A stretch of 64,000 nucleotides of DNA from Sphingorhabdus lacus (lineage in GTDB: Bacteria > Pseudomonadota > Alphaproteobacteria > Sphingomonadales > Sphingomonadaceae): assembly GCF_009768975.1 (NCBI RefSeq), contig NZ_CP035733.1, positions 2,958,001-3,022,000 on the forward strand, read 5' to 3'. Of this stretch, positions 27,091 to 35,598 are shown piece by piece. Position numbers and translations under genes: made by a program. Under the pieces are notes generated by a model. The model had not been told where the DNA came from and did not search any database. It was given only the letters and a program-made list of their open reading frames with translations. The stretch's first letter is position 1; the number at the start of each line of letters is the position of its first letter.

Positions 27091-28031
27091 GCCTGCACAT
27101 CCGCTGCGGCTTCTGTGGACGTTGTACCGAAACGGCCATGCTTGCGATAGAGGGTGAGCCAGTCGTGTGCGACCACATCCATGGGTGTGGGGACAATGCC
27201 ATAAGCGGCAAGCCCGTCCGTGCCGGTGACGACATTATCGTTTCCGAGCATACGGAACTGGTCCATCGTGATGGGCGCGCCGGGCAACCATCCGGTTGTT
27301 TTGGCAAGCAGCTCCGCGGCCATGTCGGGGACTTCGATGAAAAGCGGATCGCGGCCAATTGCTTTGGCAATCCAGCGGTTCAGGTCCAACATGGACAGGA
27401 TCTCGGGCCCACCCAGCTCCAAGGTTTGACCCTTGGTGCCCGTCAACGCGGCGGCAACGGCTTTTGCAACATCGCCTACGAACACAGGCTGGAACCGTGT
27501 GGCGCCACCAATGACGGGAACAACGGGGAGCATGCGGATCAGGCCTGCGAAACGGTTCAGGAACTGATCCTCACGACCAAAGACAATCGAGGGGCGCAAA
27601 ATGGTGGCGGTCGGGAAATGCTCACGCACTGCGGCTTCACCGGCCGCCTTGCTCTTTCCATATTCCGCAATGCTTTCGGGATCGGCGCCAATGGCCGAAA
27701 TATGGACAAGCGCAGCAGCACCCTGTTCGGCGGCAGCCTTGGCGATGTTGCGCGCGCCGATATTTTGAATTGCATCCATATCGGCGAAACTGCCGACCAG
27801 ATTGACCACGGCGTCCGCATCGGCGACAGCGCGTTTGACGCTGCCGGGTTTGCGGACATCGGCGGCGACCAGTTGGACCTGACCCAGATTGCCCAGCGGT
27901 TTGATATAGATGGCGTTGGACGGGTTGCGGCAAGCGACGCGGATGCGCACGCCCATGGCCAGCAACTCTTGCGCGACATAGCGGCCCAAAAAGCCGCTGC
28001 CTCCGAAAATGGTAACTAATTTGCCCTGCAT
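27087..28031 (-). CDS. NAD(P)-binding SDR, complex I NDUFA9-like
   Basis: This 314-aa extended/atypical SDR has the Rossmann motif TIFGGSGFLGRYVAQEL and the pattern of NDUFA9-type proteins (VNLVGSFADMDAIQNIGARNIAKAA; SKAAGEAAVREHFPTATILRPSIVFG). In alphaproteobacteria such genes often carry the label 'complex I NDUFA9 subunit family', though a role in complex I is not shown for all. The ATG at 28031 is preceded by GGAG. It is coupled to uppP. Confidence 0.88.
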   Translation of the reverse strand: MQGKLVTIFGGSGFLGRYVAQELLAMGVRIRVACRNPSNAIYIKPLGNLGQVQLVAADVRKPGSVKRAVADADAVVNLVGSFADMDAIQNIGARNIAKAAAEQGAAALVHISAIGADPESIAEYGKSKAAGEAAVREHFPTATILRPSIVFGREDQFLNRFAGLIRMLPVVPVIGGATRFQPVFVGDVAKAVAAALTGTKGQTLELGGPEILSMLDLNRWIAKAIGRDPLFIEVPDMAAELLAKTTGWLPGAPITMDQFRMLGNDNVVTGTDGLAAYGIVPTPMDVVAHDWLTLYRKHGRFGTTSTEAAADVQA

Positions 28032-28694
28032 AAATACTCCGTCACGCATCGCGATATGTTGCCTGCGCTTTGCACGACCCCTGAACGGCTTTCAAGGCCG
28101 ATAAACGCCTCGGCGCCGGTTGAACCGATGTGCGGTCTCTCGAATCAGGTCGTCGGAAGTGCGCAGCATCCGTTTTGGAGCAGTCTGCCAAGCCTGTGCG
28201 TCAACGGGCTCCCCAACGGGCTGCGCTAAAATGCCTAGTTTCAACAACATATCACGCCCCGAATGCAGCCGGAAATTGATATTGACATACATAGTAGTGC
28301 TATCTATAAGCAATCCAGACGCTGCCGGAACGCGTGCAAAGATCTGGCGGTAACATATGAAGCGATCAATCTGGGCCCATTTAGCGGCTTAAATACAGAT
28401 GGTTAGCTATTTTGAATATGGGCTCTGCCACGGTCATTCAATTTGGCTTTGACAGATGTTCAACCGGATATGTCGGCAGGTCCCTCATCGGGTCTCCAGC
28501 TGTCGGCATCGACGATGGGGCGCAAGCTCAAGCTCGGGTCGCAACTGAGTGAGCGCCATTAATCCATCGTCACCCCACGAGGGGGAAGGCTTTAGCTTGT
28601 TAGTCTTCCCCCTCACATATCGCCCGAGGGCAAAGGCAGGGAAGTTAGGTAAACGAATTTTCGTTGTGTTGGACCGGTAAAGGAATTGGCCAAG
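28032..28694. other. 663-base intergenic region, no convincing gene
   Basis: No ORF here has supportive family features or a good ribosome-binding site. The best is a 73-codon minus-strand frame (28092-28313, TTG or internal ATG start, Arg-rich), which I consider unlikely to be a gene. A perfect 10-bp inverted repeat, GAGGGGGAAG / CTTCCCCCTC (28579-28588 and 28605-28614), forms a strong stem about 80 bases upstream of the EAL gene. It has no U-run on either side, so it may sit in a 5' leader. No tRNA or mobile element was seen. Confidence 0.5.
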
Positions 28695-29471
28695 ATGGCA
28701 TATCATACCAAAACAAATGGCGAGAAACATTTCCCTATCATGTGCGCCGAAAGCATCGACGCGGTCAGCTATGTCTACCAGCCGGTGATCTGCGCATCGA
28801 CCAAAGAAACTCTCTATTTCGAGCAGCTGGCCCGTTTTGAAGGTGCCCGTGACGATGACCGGCGGACGCAGACGATCATCGAATGGCTTGAGGTAACCGG
28901 CGATATCATAGGGCTCGATATCCATAGCTTCGATGTTGCGATTGTCGCGCTGTTGGAAAATGACGATATCAATATCGGCGTAAATATCTCGGGCGCGACA
29001 TTGAGCAAGAAGGAAGCCTGTGCCGAAATCATCGCGCGCCTGAAGGATGCGGCCGCGATATGCCCGCGCCTCTATGTCGAAGTGACCGAAACACACGCCA
29101 TATCCAATATGCTGTATGCGGCCGAATTTGCCAGCGCCCTCGACGGATTGGGGATGCAGATGGTGGTCGATGACTTCGGCGAGGGTAACTCCACCGGTCT
29201 TTATCTCTCCGTGCTCTATCCTGCGCTGGTAAAGCTGCGCATGAAAAGCGGGCAGGCGGTTACGCCGGAGCTTCTCGAAAAGGCCGCATTGGCGCGCACC
29301 TACGGCGCGGCGCTGGTGGTGGAGGGATTGGAAAGCCAGGAAGATATTCTCCGCTTCCCCAAAACCCTAGTCGATTTCTACCAGGACTATCATGTCGGAA
29401 GACCTGCGGAGCTGAAGCAGTGGCGGCTTCGAAAATCACGCCCGGCGCTTCGGCTGGTCAGCAACGCATAA
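28695..29471 (+). CDS. EAL domain protein (c-di-GMP phosphodiesterase-like)
   Basis: This 258-aa protein consists of little more than one EAL domain with no membrane segment or sensor. Catalytic-type residues can be traced: Glu of the signature (YFEQLARFEG, where EAL reads EQL), Asn in VNISGATL, Glu in VEVTETH, DDFGEGNS in loop 6, and VEGLES. The usual IKID motif reads VKLRMK, and the terminal QGY region reads YQDYHVG. It may therefore be a weak phosphodiesterase or a c-di-GMP-binding, non-catalytic form. The ATG at 28695 has AAAGGAA nine bases upstream. Confidence 0.85.
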   Translation: MAYHTKTNGEKHFPIMCAESIDAVSYVYQPVICASTKETLYFEQLARFEGARDDDRRTQTIIEWLEVTGDIIGLDIHSFDVAIVALLENDDINIGVNISGATLSKKEACAEIIARLKDAAAICPRLYVEVTETHAISNMLYAAEFASALDGLGMQMVVDDFGEGNSTGLYLSVLYPALVKLRMKSGQAVTPELLEKAALARTYGAALVVEGLESQEDILRFPKTLVDFYQDYHVGRPAELKQWRLRKSRPALRLVSNA

Positions 29472-29826
29472 GTGGAGCAGCCAATTTCGGGCGCGCCTCA
29501 TGTTCTGTGGTGATCTGATCAAGGCGGTGGCGGGAGACTAAAGTTTATTTGCATGTCGGTTTCGAACCCTCGCACCAAAACAATGAACGGGATCGAATGC
29601 AAATTATTGAGTTCTGACGTCGGTTTGGTGAAAGGGCCTCCCTCTTTCGCAAATCGGCGTCGGAAACCCTGCCTTTTCCGATTTTCGGGCGGCAGGATTT
29701 TGTCGGGTGGTACGCATCCTTCCCGCACAATGGTATCGCCTTTTACGGAGGAATGACGGCATAACAGGGCGGTCATTCCTCCCTTTTTTGGGGACGATAC
29801 GTATCGTTCAAAAGGCATCCGCACAG
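29472..29826. other. 355-base region without an ORF, possible small RNA
   Basis: No supported coding frame is present. The stretch contains a nested stem around CCTGCC ... GGCAGG (about 29669-29695) and ends in a strong plus-strand terminator (separate entry). Either the EAL mRNA has a long structured 3' tail or an independent small RNA is made here. Confidence 0.4.
29747..29789 (+). terminator. Rho-independent terminator with no adjacent gene
   Basis: A perfect 11-bp stem GGAGGAATGAC / GTCATTCCTCC (29747-29757 and 29772-29782) is followed by C and six T. Its polarity is plus, yet the nearest plus-strand gene (EAL) ends 275 bases earlier. Confidence 0.85.
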
Positions 29827-30459
29827 TTAAGCGGGGCGAACCTCGCCCTTCATCAGCGCAACGGCAACCGCCTCACCCACCACCTCGGCATATTTGGCCT
29901 GCAGATCAAACAGGCTCGCCTCATGCGGGGCCGGATGCCGGTCGCCGCACGCCTCGCGCACAACAAAGGGCGCAAAGCCATTTTGCAACGCATCCAGCGC
30001 GGTCGCCCGAACGCAGCCCGAGGTCGATAATCCGGTTATGACAAGCGTGTCGATCGCCATATCCTGCAATGTCGCGGCGAGCCCGGTGCCAAAAAAGGCG
30101 GAGGCATATTGTTTGCTGATGACGAGATCCTGCTCCGCCGGTTGCAGGGACGGCGGAAATGCCCCTAGCGGCGAACCCGCATCAAACGCCCGCAACGCCG
30201 GAATCTTCTTGTAAAACAACCCGCCATTTGCGCCGCCCGGTTCGTAGACCACATTTGTGAAGATCACGGGGATCTCGAGTTCGTGGGCCATTGCGACCAG
30301 ACGCTCGTTGCTCGCCAACGCACTTTCGACACCGGCATAGAGCGGCGAGGATGGGTCGAGATAGGCCATCACAAGGTCAACGATCAGCAGGGCAGGCCGC
30401 TTGCCAAAAGCCAGATGCCCGTCAAATGCCCCGGCGTAATTGGCCTTGATGTCATCCAT
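29827..30459 (-). CDS. Isochorismatase-fold cysteine hydrolase (N-carbamoylsarcosine amidase-like)
   Basis: This 210-aa cytosolic hydrolase keeps the catalytic triad of the superfamily: Asp28 (LLIVDLVMAYLD), Lys116 (DLVISKQYASAFFGT) and Cys149 (GLSTSGCVRATA). The overall pattern resembles N-carbamoylsarcosine/N-carbamoyl-amino-acid amidohydrolases more than isochorismatases. Its ATG overlaps the TGA of the CoA-transferase gene, and it is the last gene of the catabolic operon. Inference: it removes an amide, ureido or carbamoyl group from a pathway intermediate. The exact substrate is unknown. Confidence 0.85.
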   Translation of the reverse strand: MDDIKANYAGAFDGHLAFGKRPALLIVDLVMAYLDPSSPLYAGVESALASNERLVAMAHELEIPVIFTNVVYEPGGANGGLFYKKIPALRAFDAGSPLGAFPPSLQPAEQDLVISKQYASAFFGTGLAATLQDMAIDTLVITGLSTSGCVRATALDALQNGFAPFVVREACGDRHPAPHEASLFDLQAKYAEVVGEAVAVALMKGEVRPA

Positions 30460-31649
30460 CAAATAGCGTCCGCAGCCTTCAACGCGGCAATCTCGCCTTC
30501 GTCCAATGCCAACAGACCGCCATATATCTCGGCATTATGTTGTCCGACTTCCGACGGCGCGGGCGAGCGAACGCGGCTGGGTGTATCCGATAATTTGGGG
30601 AAGGCGTTCTGCATCTTCAGCGTGCCCCACCGTTCGGTTTCCACATCGATGATCGAATTGCGCGCGGCAAAATGGGGGTCGGCGAGCATTTCGGGCGCGC
30701 GATACATTTTACCCGCCGGGATCGAATATTCGATCATCAATGCTTCCAGTTCCTCCACCGTCAATGTCTTGGTCCATTCGTTGATCCGGTGGTCAAGTTC
30801 AATCTGGTTCTTCCCGCGCGACACATGGTCGACATAGCGCGGGTCTTTGGCAAGTTCGGGTTGCCCCATGGCCGCGGCGAGCCGCGCCCACACTGCGTCC
30901 TGATTGGCCCCGATAAGATATTCGCCATCGGTGCATTGATACACATTGGACGGTGCGATGCCGGGCAGGAACGATCCGGACCGTTCGCGGATATAGCCCG
31001 ACCAATGATATTCCGGCACAACGCTTTCCATGACCTGCAGCACGGATTCATAAAGCGAGCTATCGACAATCTGCCCTTTGCCGGTAGTCTCCCGGGCATG
31101 CAGCGCGGCAAGCGCGCCCATGCAGCCATAGGTCGCGGCCAGCGTGTCGCCGATCGAAATGCCCATGCGGCTGGGGGCACGGTCGGGATCACCCACAATA
31201 TAGCGCCATCCGCCCATCGCTTCGCCAATTCCGCCAAATCCGGCACGCGCCGAATAGGGGCCTGTCTGGCCATAGCCGGACACGCGCACGATGATCAGCC
31301 GCGGGTTGATCGCCTGCAGGACATCGGGGCCCAAGCCCCATTTTTCGATGGTGCCTGGTTTGAAATTCTCGATCAGGATATCGGCGGTCGCGACCAGTTT
31401 GCGAACCAGTTCCTGACCTTGCGCGATACGCAAATTTGCGGACACGGCCTTTTTGTTGCGGGCAACCACTTCCCACCACAGCTTGTCGTCGCCGCGTCCC
31501 CAATTGCGCATCGGGTCGCCCTGACCAGGCGGCTCGACCTTGATGACCTCGGCCCCCATGTCGCCGAGCAATTGTCCGCAAAAGGGTCCGGCGATCAGCT
31601 GGCCCAATTCGATAACGCGGATATCCTTGAGTGCGCCGGTGTTTTCCAC
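30459..31649 (-). CDS. Class III (CaiB/BaiF) CoA-transferase
   Basis: This 396-aa protein has the interlocked-ring class III CoA-transferase pattern: IRVIELGQLIAGPFCGQLLGDMGAEVIKVEPPGQGDPMR at the N-terminus and the acyl-anhydride Asp region GQIVDSSLYESVLQVME. Such enzymes move CoA from succinyl-CoA or another thioester to a carboxylate. With a downstream-acting HMG-CoA lyase in the operon, a dicarboxylate acceptor such as 3-hydroxy-3-methylglutarate is plausible but unproven. The start is the GTG at 31649, one base after the hyuB stop codon and with GGAG just upstream. The frame is open further, but that part is shadow sequence of hyuB. Confidence 0.9.
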   Translation of the reverse strand: MENTGALKDIRVIELGQLIAGPFCGQLLGDMGAEVIKVEPPGQGDPMRNWGRGDDKLWWEVVARNKKAVSANLRIAQGQELVRKLVATADILIENFKPGTIEKWGLGPDVLQAINPRLIIVRVSGYGQTGPYSARAGFGGIGEAMGGWRYIVGDPDRAPSRMGISIGDTLAATYGCMGALAALHARETTGKGQIVDSSLYESVLQVMESVVPEYHWSGYIRERSGSFLPGIAPSNVYQCTDGEYLIGANQDAVWARLAAAMGQPELAKDPRYVDHVSRGKNQIELDHRINEWTKTLTVEELEALMIEYSIPAGKMYRAPEMLADPHFAARNSIIDVETERWGTLKMQNAFPKLSDTPSRVRSPAPSEVGQHNAEIYGGLLALDEGEIAALKAADAI

Positions 31650-31650
31650 G

Positions 31651-33525
31651 TTACTCCGCTGCCTCCAAAACTGCCCATTTCGGTTGAATGGGGGCAGGCA
31701 ATCCGGTTTCGGAGACGCAATCGGCGCGCAATTGTTCCACCGCCGGGCCATAGTTGAACAGCTCGAGGGCAGGCCGTTCCGCACGCAATTTTGTGCGCAG
31801 CGCTTCGGTTGCTGTCTGGTCAACCGCGCCGTCCGCTCCGGCGACCACACCATAGGCCTTGGCACCTTCGACGGTGACCAGTCCTTGCGTGATCTCCTTG
31901 CCGACCAGAGCCGGGTCGCGATCCAGCGGATCGCCCCAGCCACCACCACCCCAGGTGATGAAGTGCAGTTGGTCGCCTTCCTCGACATGGACATCCTCGA
32001 CCTTGTTGCCGATGATCTGGGCCGTGCCGTCGGCCTTTTCCAGGACCTTGCGCGCGCGTTTGCCGGGCTCGCCGCCATTCACGCCCCATGGGGGAACGAA
32101 CCAGCGGTCATCATGGATCGAGATGGTGCCGCTCGCGAGGAAGCGATAGGTCATGTGGATGCCGTTGCCACCCCGGTGAAGCCCCGCCCCGCCGCTATCG
32201 GGTTCGGTTTCGTAGCGTTCGATGAGCAGCGGGAAATAACGCTCAAGAAACTCGTTCGGCACATTGGTAAAGCCGGGCCACAGCGAATGGCCATCCGGTC
32301 CATCGCCCATTGGCCGGCCGGGAATGCCGCCAAAGCCGATCTGGAACAGCTGGAACCAGTCACCTTTTTTGTCATTGCCCGAATAGAAAAGATGCGGCGA
32401 CGAGGAAAAGCCCGCGGCGTTGAGAAATTCGGGCGTCTTCTGCCCCAACAGACCGCCCAATATGTCGAAGATACGGCCCAGCGCATGGGTGCGCCCCGAC
32501 AGCGCCGCCGGGAATTTCGGCTTGAGCAGGGAGCCGTCGGGAATGCGAACATCAATCAGATCATAGAAGCCGTCGTTGAACAATATCTGCGGGTCGAAGA
32601 CCATGATCATGTAGATGCCGAAGAACATCTTGAACATATTCTCGTTCAGATAGAAGTTGATCGACGCCTGGCTTTGCGGGTCGGTTCCTGCAAAATCGAG
32701 AACGACCTTTTCACCCTCGCGCCACATGGTGCATTTGATCTTATACGGGCCCGACCCCATGCCATCGTCGCAAATATAGTCTTCAAAGCTCACCGGCTCC
32801 TCGCCGATCGCCATCGCGATCAGGGATTTCATCGCGCGGTGGTTGCGGGCCAGCAGTTCCTGCGTGGCCGAAATATAGACATCGTCACCAAAGCGGGCCG
32901 CCATCTCGATCACGCGGCGTGCGGCCACGCGGCAGGAGGCGATCAGGGCGTTGAGGTCAGCCTGACACCAATCGGGCTTGCGCGTCTGGTGCATGACCAG
33001 TTTCATCAGGTCTTCATTATACTCGCCCTTCTTCCAGATTTTCACCGGCGGAATACGGACGCCTTCTTCGAAAATGGAGCGCGCATTGATCGGCATTGAG
33101 CCGACGACCTTGCCGCCAATATCCGACTGGTGCCCGAACATGGAGGTATAGGCGATCAGCCGTCCGTCCTTGAACACCGGCAACAGGACAAGCCAGTCAT
33201 TGCTATGGCTGACGGCACCGGCGCAGGAATAGGGGTCGGACAGGAAGATCATGTCCCCATCCTCCAGCGTGCCCTCCCAATTATCGAGGAAGCCGCCGAT
33301 GAAGCTGCCGAACTGGCCGACGATCATCTTGCCCGTGTGATCGGCAATCAGGGGGAAGGCATCGCCCTGTTCGCGAATGCCGGGCGACATGGCGGTGCGG
33401 ACAAGCGTGGCATCCATTTCGATGCGGGCGTTGCGCAGCGCGTTTTCAATGATGTCGAGAGTGACCGGATCAATGGCCTTCTTTTCGAAGGGGGTGTGGT
33501 TGGTTTGAACGATGGTGGCGGGCAT
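31651..33525 (-). CDS. Hydantoinase B/oxoprolinase family protein
   Basis: This 624-aa protein is the B subunit of the ATP-dependent hydantoinase/5-oxoprolinase/acetone-carboxylase-like family (RTAMSPGIREQGDAFPLIADHTGKMIVGQFGSFIGG; VLLPVFKDGRLIAYTSMFGHQSDIGG). It partners with the A subunit encoded 13 bases upstream. Family reactions include ATP-driven opening of lactam or hydantoin rings and carboxylation of ketones. Which applies cannot be seen. GGAGAAACAGCCC precedes the ATG. Confidence 0.92.
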   Translation of the reverse strand: MPATIVQTNHTPFEKKAIDPVTLDIIENALRNARIEMDATLVRTAMSPGIREQGDAFPLIADHTGKMIVGQFGSFIGGFLDNWEGTLEDGDMIFLSDPYSCAGAVSHSNDWLVLLPVFKDGRLIAYTSMFGHQSDIGGKVVGSMPINARSIFEEGVRIPPVKIWKKGEYNEDLMKLVMHQTRKPDWCQADLNALIASCRVAARRVIEMAARFGDDVYISATQELLARNHRAMKSLIAMAIGEEPVSFEDYICDDGMGSGPYKIKCTMWREGEKVVLDFAGTDPQSQASINFYLNENMFKMFFGIYMIMVFDPQILFNDGFYDLIDVRIPDGSLLKPKFPAALSGRTHALGRIFDILGGLLGQKTPEFLNAAGFSSSPHLFYSGNDKKGDWFQLFQIGFGGIPGRPMGDGPDGHSLWPGFTNVPNEFLERYFPLLIERYETEPDSGGAGLHRGGNGIHMTYRFLASGTISIHDDRWFVPPWGVNGGEPGKRARKVLEKADGTAQIIGNKVEDVHVEEGDQLHFITWGGGGWGDPLDRDPALVGKEITQGLVTVEGAKAYGVVAGADGAVDQTATEALRTKLRAERPALELFNYGPAVEQLRADCVSETGLPAPIQPKWAVLEAAE

Positions 33526-33538
33526 GGGCTGTTTCTCC

Positions 33539-35587
33539 TCAAGCCAGATTGATCAGGATGTTGCCAACCTTGTCGACAGTCGCGACGCAGCCGGTTTCGA
33601 TGAGTGTGGTCGAGTCCATCTCGATAACGATGGCTGGTCCCGGGATGACATCCCCCTGTTTCAGCTTCGCCCGGTCGTAGATGATGGCCGCCTGTTCCTT
33701 GCCGTCCATCCACAGGACATGGTCGCGCATCTTGGCGGCGGCCGGATTGCCATCGCCTTTCGGCAATTCGGCCGCAGGCAGGTCGAGCGCCTGACCAAGG
33801 GCAACCGCCCGCAGGTTCACGATCTCGTGCGGGGTGTCCATGTTGAACGTGAACAGCCGCAGATGCTCCTCGTCGAAGCGGCGCAGGATGCCGTCGATGC
33901 CGTCCCGTTCCAATATTTCGGGCGTGATCGTCAGGGGCACTTCAAAGGCTTGCCCAGAATAGCGCACGTCGATTTCAAACTCGCTGGTGATATCCGCCTC
34001 GGATATGCCATCGGAACGCAACTCGGCGCGTGTCTGGTCGGACATTTCCTTCAAAATGGCGATCAGCTCCGCCGCATCGGTCGTCGTTGCAAGGCGGGAG
34101 AAAGAGCGTGCGGTCTCGGTCCGCATCCGCGTCGTGGCATCGCCCAAGGCGCAGAGCACACCGGGCGAGACCGGCGAAATGGCGGGCCAGCTTCCCATCA
34201 AGCGGGCCACGGCGTTGACGTGCAGGGGGCCTGCGCCGCCAAAGCCCATCAGCGCAAAATGGCGTGGGTCATAGCCCTGCTGCACCGAAATCATCCGCAG
34301 CGCGCCGAACATATTTTCGTTCACGATATCGATGATGCCGCGCGCCGCCGCCATCAGGTCAATGCCCAATGCATCGGCGATGGTCTGCACCGCCTTTTTC
34401 GCGCCTTCACGATCAAGCTTGAAACTGCCACCCAACAGATTTTCCGGAAGATAGCCCAGCACAACATTGGCGTCTGTCACGGTTGGCGCTTCGCCGCCCT
34501 TGCCATAGGCGACAGGTCCCGGGACCGCTCCAGCGGATTGCGGGCCGACGCGCAGGGCACCGGTCAGTTCGGGGACATAGGCAATCGACCCGCCGCCGGC
34601 ACCTACGGTCTTCACATCCAGCGAGGACGCGCGAACCGCAAGATGGCCGACTTCGGTGGTGCGCACGCGGCGCGGTTCCAGATTTTCGATCAGCGCCACA
34701 TCGGTGGAGGTGCCGCCGACGTCGAGTGTCAGGATATTCTTGATGCCGGCATTTTTGCCGACCCAAAGCGCGCCGGTCACGCCGCCTGCTGGACCGGACA
34801 TCAATATGTTGACCGGATGCTCCTGCGCCTTTTGCGCAGACATCAGGCCGCCATCGGACCGCAGCAAGGACAGCTTTCCGGAAAAGCCCGACACCGCAAG
34901 CTTGTCGCGCAGGTTCGATACATATTTGCTGACCACCGGCCGGACGGCAGCATTGGCGACCGTGGTCAATGTCCGCTCATATTCCTGCATTTCGGGTAGC
35001 ACTTCGTGGCTCAAGGATATGGGTGCGTCGGGAAAAATCTCGCGCGCCAATTCACCTACGCGCGCCTCGTGCGCACCATTGGTGTAGGCATTCATGAAGC
35101 TGACCGTGATGGCTTCGACGCCCTTGTCTTTCAACTGGGTCAGCGCAGCGCGGGCACCTGCCTCGTCCAATGGCCGCACTTCTTCGCCTTGCGCATTCAT
35201 GCGTCCACCCACGGTCACCGTATCTTCCAGCGCGGCAAGCGGTGTGGGCTTGGGCCAGATGATCCACGCGGCGAGGCCGCCGGGGACATAGGATCGGGCG
35301 ATTTGCATGATATCCCGGTAGCCTTCGGTCACGATCAGGCCGACGCGTGCGCCTTTGCCTTCCAGCACCGCATTGGTGGCGACGGTTGTTCCGTGAAGGA
35401 AATAGTCGATCTCTGCGGTCGCTACCCCGGCCTGTCCACAGATTGCGGTAACGCCATTCAAAATGCCTTCGCTGCTGTCGTGCGGCGTCGAAGGGGTCTT
35501 GTGGCGCCAAAAGGCTCCGGTGTCGGAATTGAACAGCAACAGGTCCGTAAATGTCCCGCCTACGTCAACTCCCAAACGATAACCCAT
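33539..35587 (-). CDS. Hydantoinase A/oxoprolinase family protein
   Basis: This 682-aa A subunit has the ASKHA ATP-binding features of the family: GVDVGGTFTDLLLFNSDTG at the N-terminus, the LTLDVGGTSTDVALIE phosphate-2 motif and AGGGSIAYV, with GFGGAGPLHVNAVARLM toward the C-terminus. It forms the ATP-phosphorylating half of a complex with the B subunit. 5-Oxoprolinase, N-methylhydantoinase, caprolactamase and acetophenone carboxylase are all built this way. The separate A and B genes speak against the fused 5-oxoprolinase type. Confidence 0.92.
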   Translation of the reverse strand: MGYRLGVDVGGTFTDLLLFNSDTGAFWRHKTPSTPHDSSEGILNGVTAICGQAGVATAEIDYFLHGTTVATNAVLEGKGARVGLIVTEGYRDIMQIARSYVPGGLAAWIIWPKPTPLAALEDTVTVGGRMNAQGEEVRPLDEAGARAALTQLKDKGVEAITVSFMNAYTNGAHEARVGELAREIFPDAPISLSHEVLPEMQEYERTLTTVANAAVRPVVSKYVSNLRDKLAVSGFSGKLSLLRSDGGLMSAQKAQEHPVNILMSGPAGGVTGALWVGKNAGIKNILTLDVGGTSTDVALIENLEPRRVRTTEVGHLAVRASSLDVKTVGAGGGSIAYVPELTGALRVGPQSAGAVPGPVAYGKGGEAPTVTDANVVLGYLPENLLGGSFKLDREGAKKAVQTIADALGIDLMAAARGIIDIVNENMFGALRMISVQQGYDPRHFALMGFGGAGPLHVNAVARLMGSWPAISPVSPGVLCALGDATTRMRTETARSFSRLATTTDAAELIAILKEMSDQTRAELRSDGISEADITSEFEIDVRYSGQAFEVPLTITPEILERDGIDGILRRFDEEHLRLFTFNMDTPHEIVNLRAVALGQALDLPAAELPKGDGNPAAAKMRDHVLWMDGKEQAAIIYDRAKLKQGDVIPGPAIVIEMDSTTLIETGCVATVDKVGNILINLA

Positions 35588-35598
35588 ATTCTTCTCCC

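Noticed and set aside
28092-28313. 73-codon minus-strand frame
   Set aside because: No ribosome-binding site, TTG or weak ATG start, Arg-rich composition and no family similarity that I recognise.
28326-28352. GGAAC in the gap before the EAL gene
   Set aside because: The nearest GT-containing -10 is at 18 bases and is not GTT; it lies more than 300 bases from the gene.
29555-29580. GGTTTCGAACCC followed by TCGCACCA, like the 3' end of a tRNA
   Set aside because: The T stem cannot be extended, and no anticodon arm or acceptor partner is found. Also no integrase is nearby, so neither a tRNA nor an attachment site is supported.
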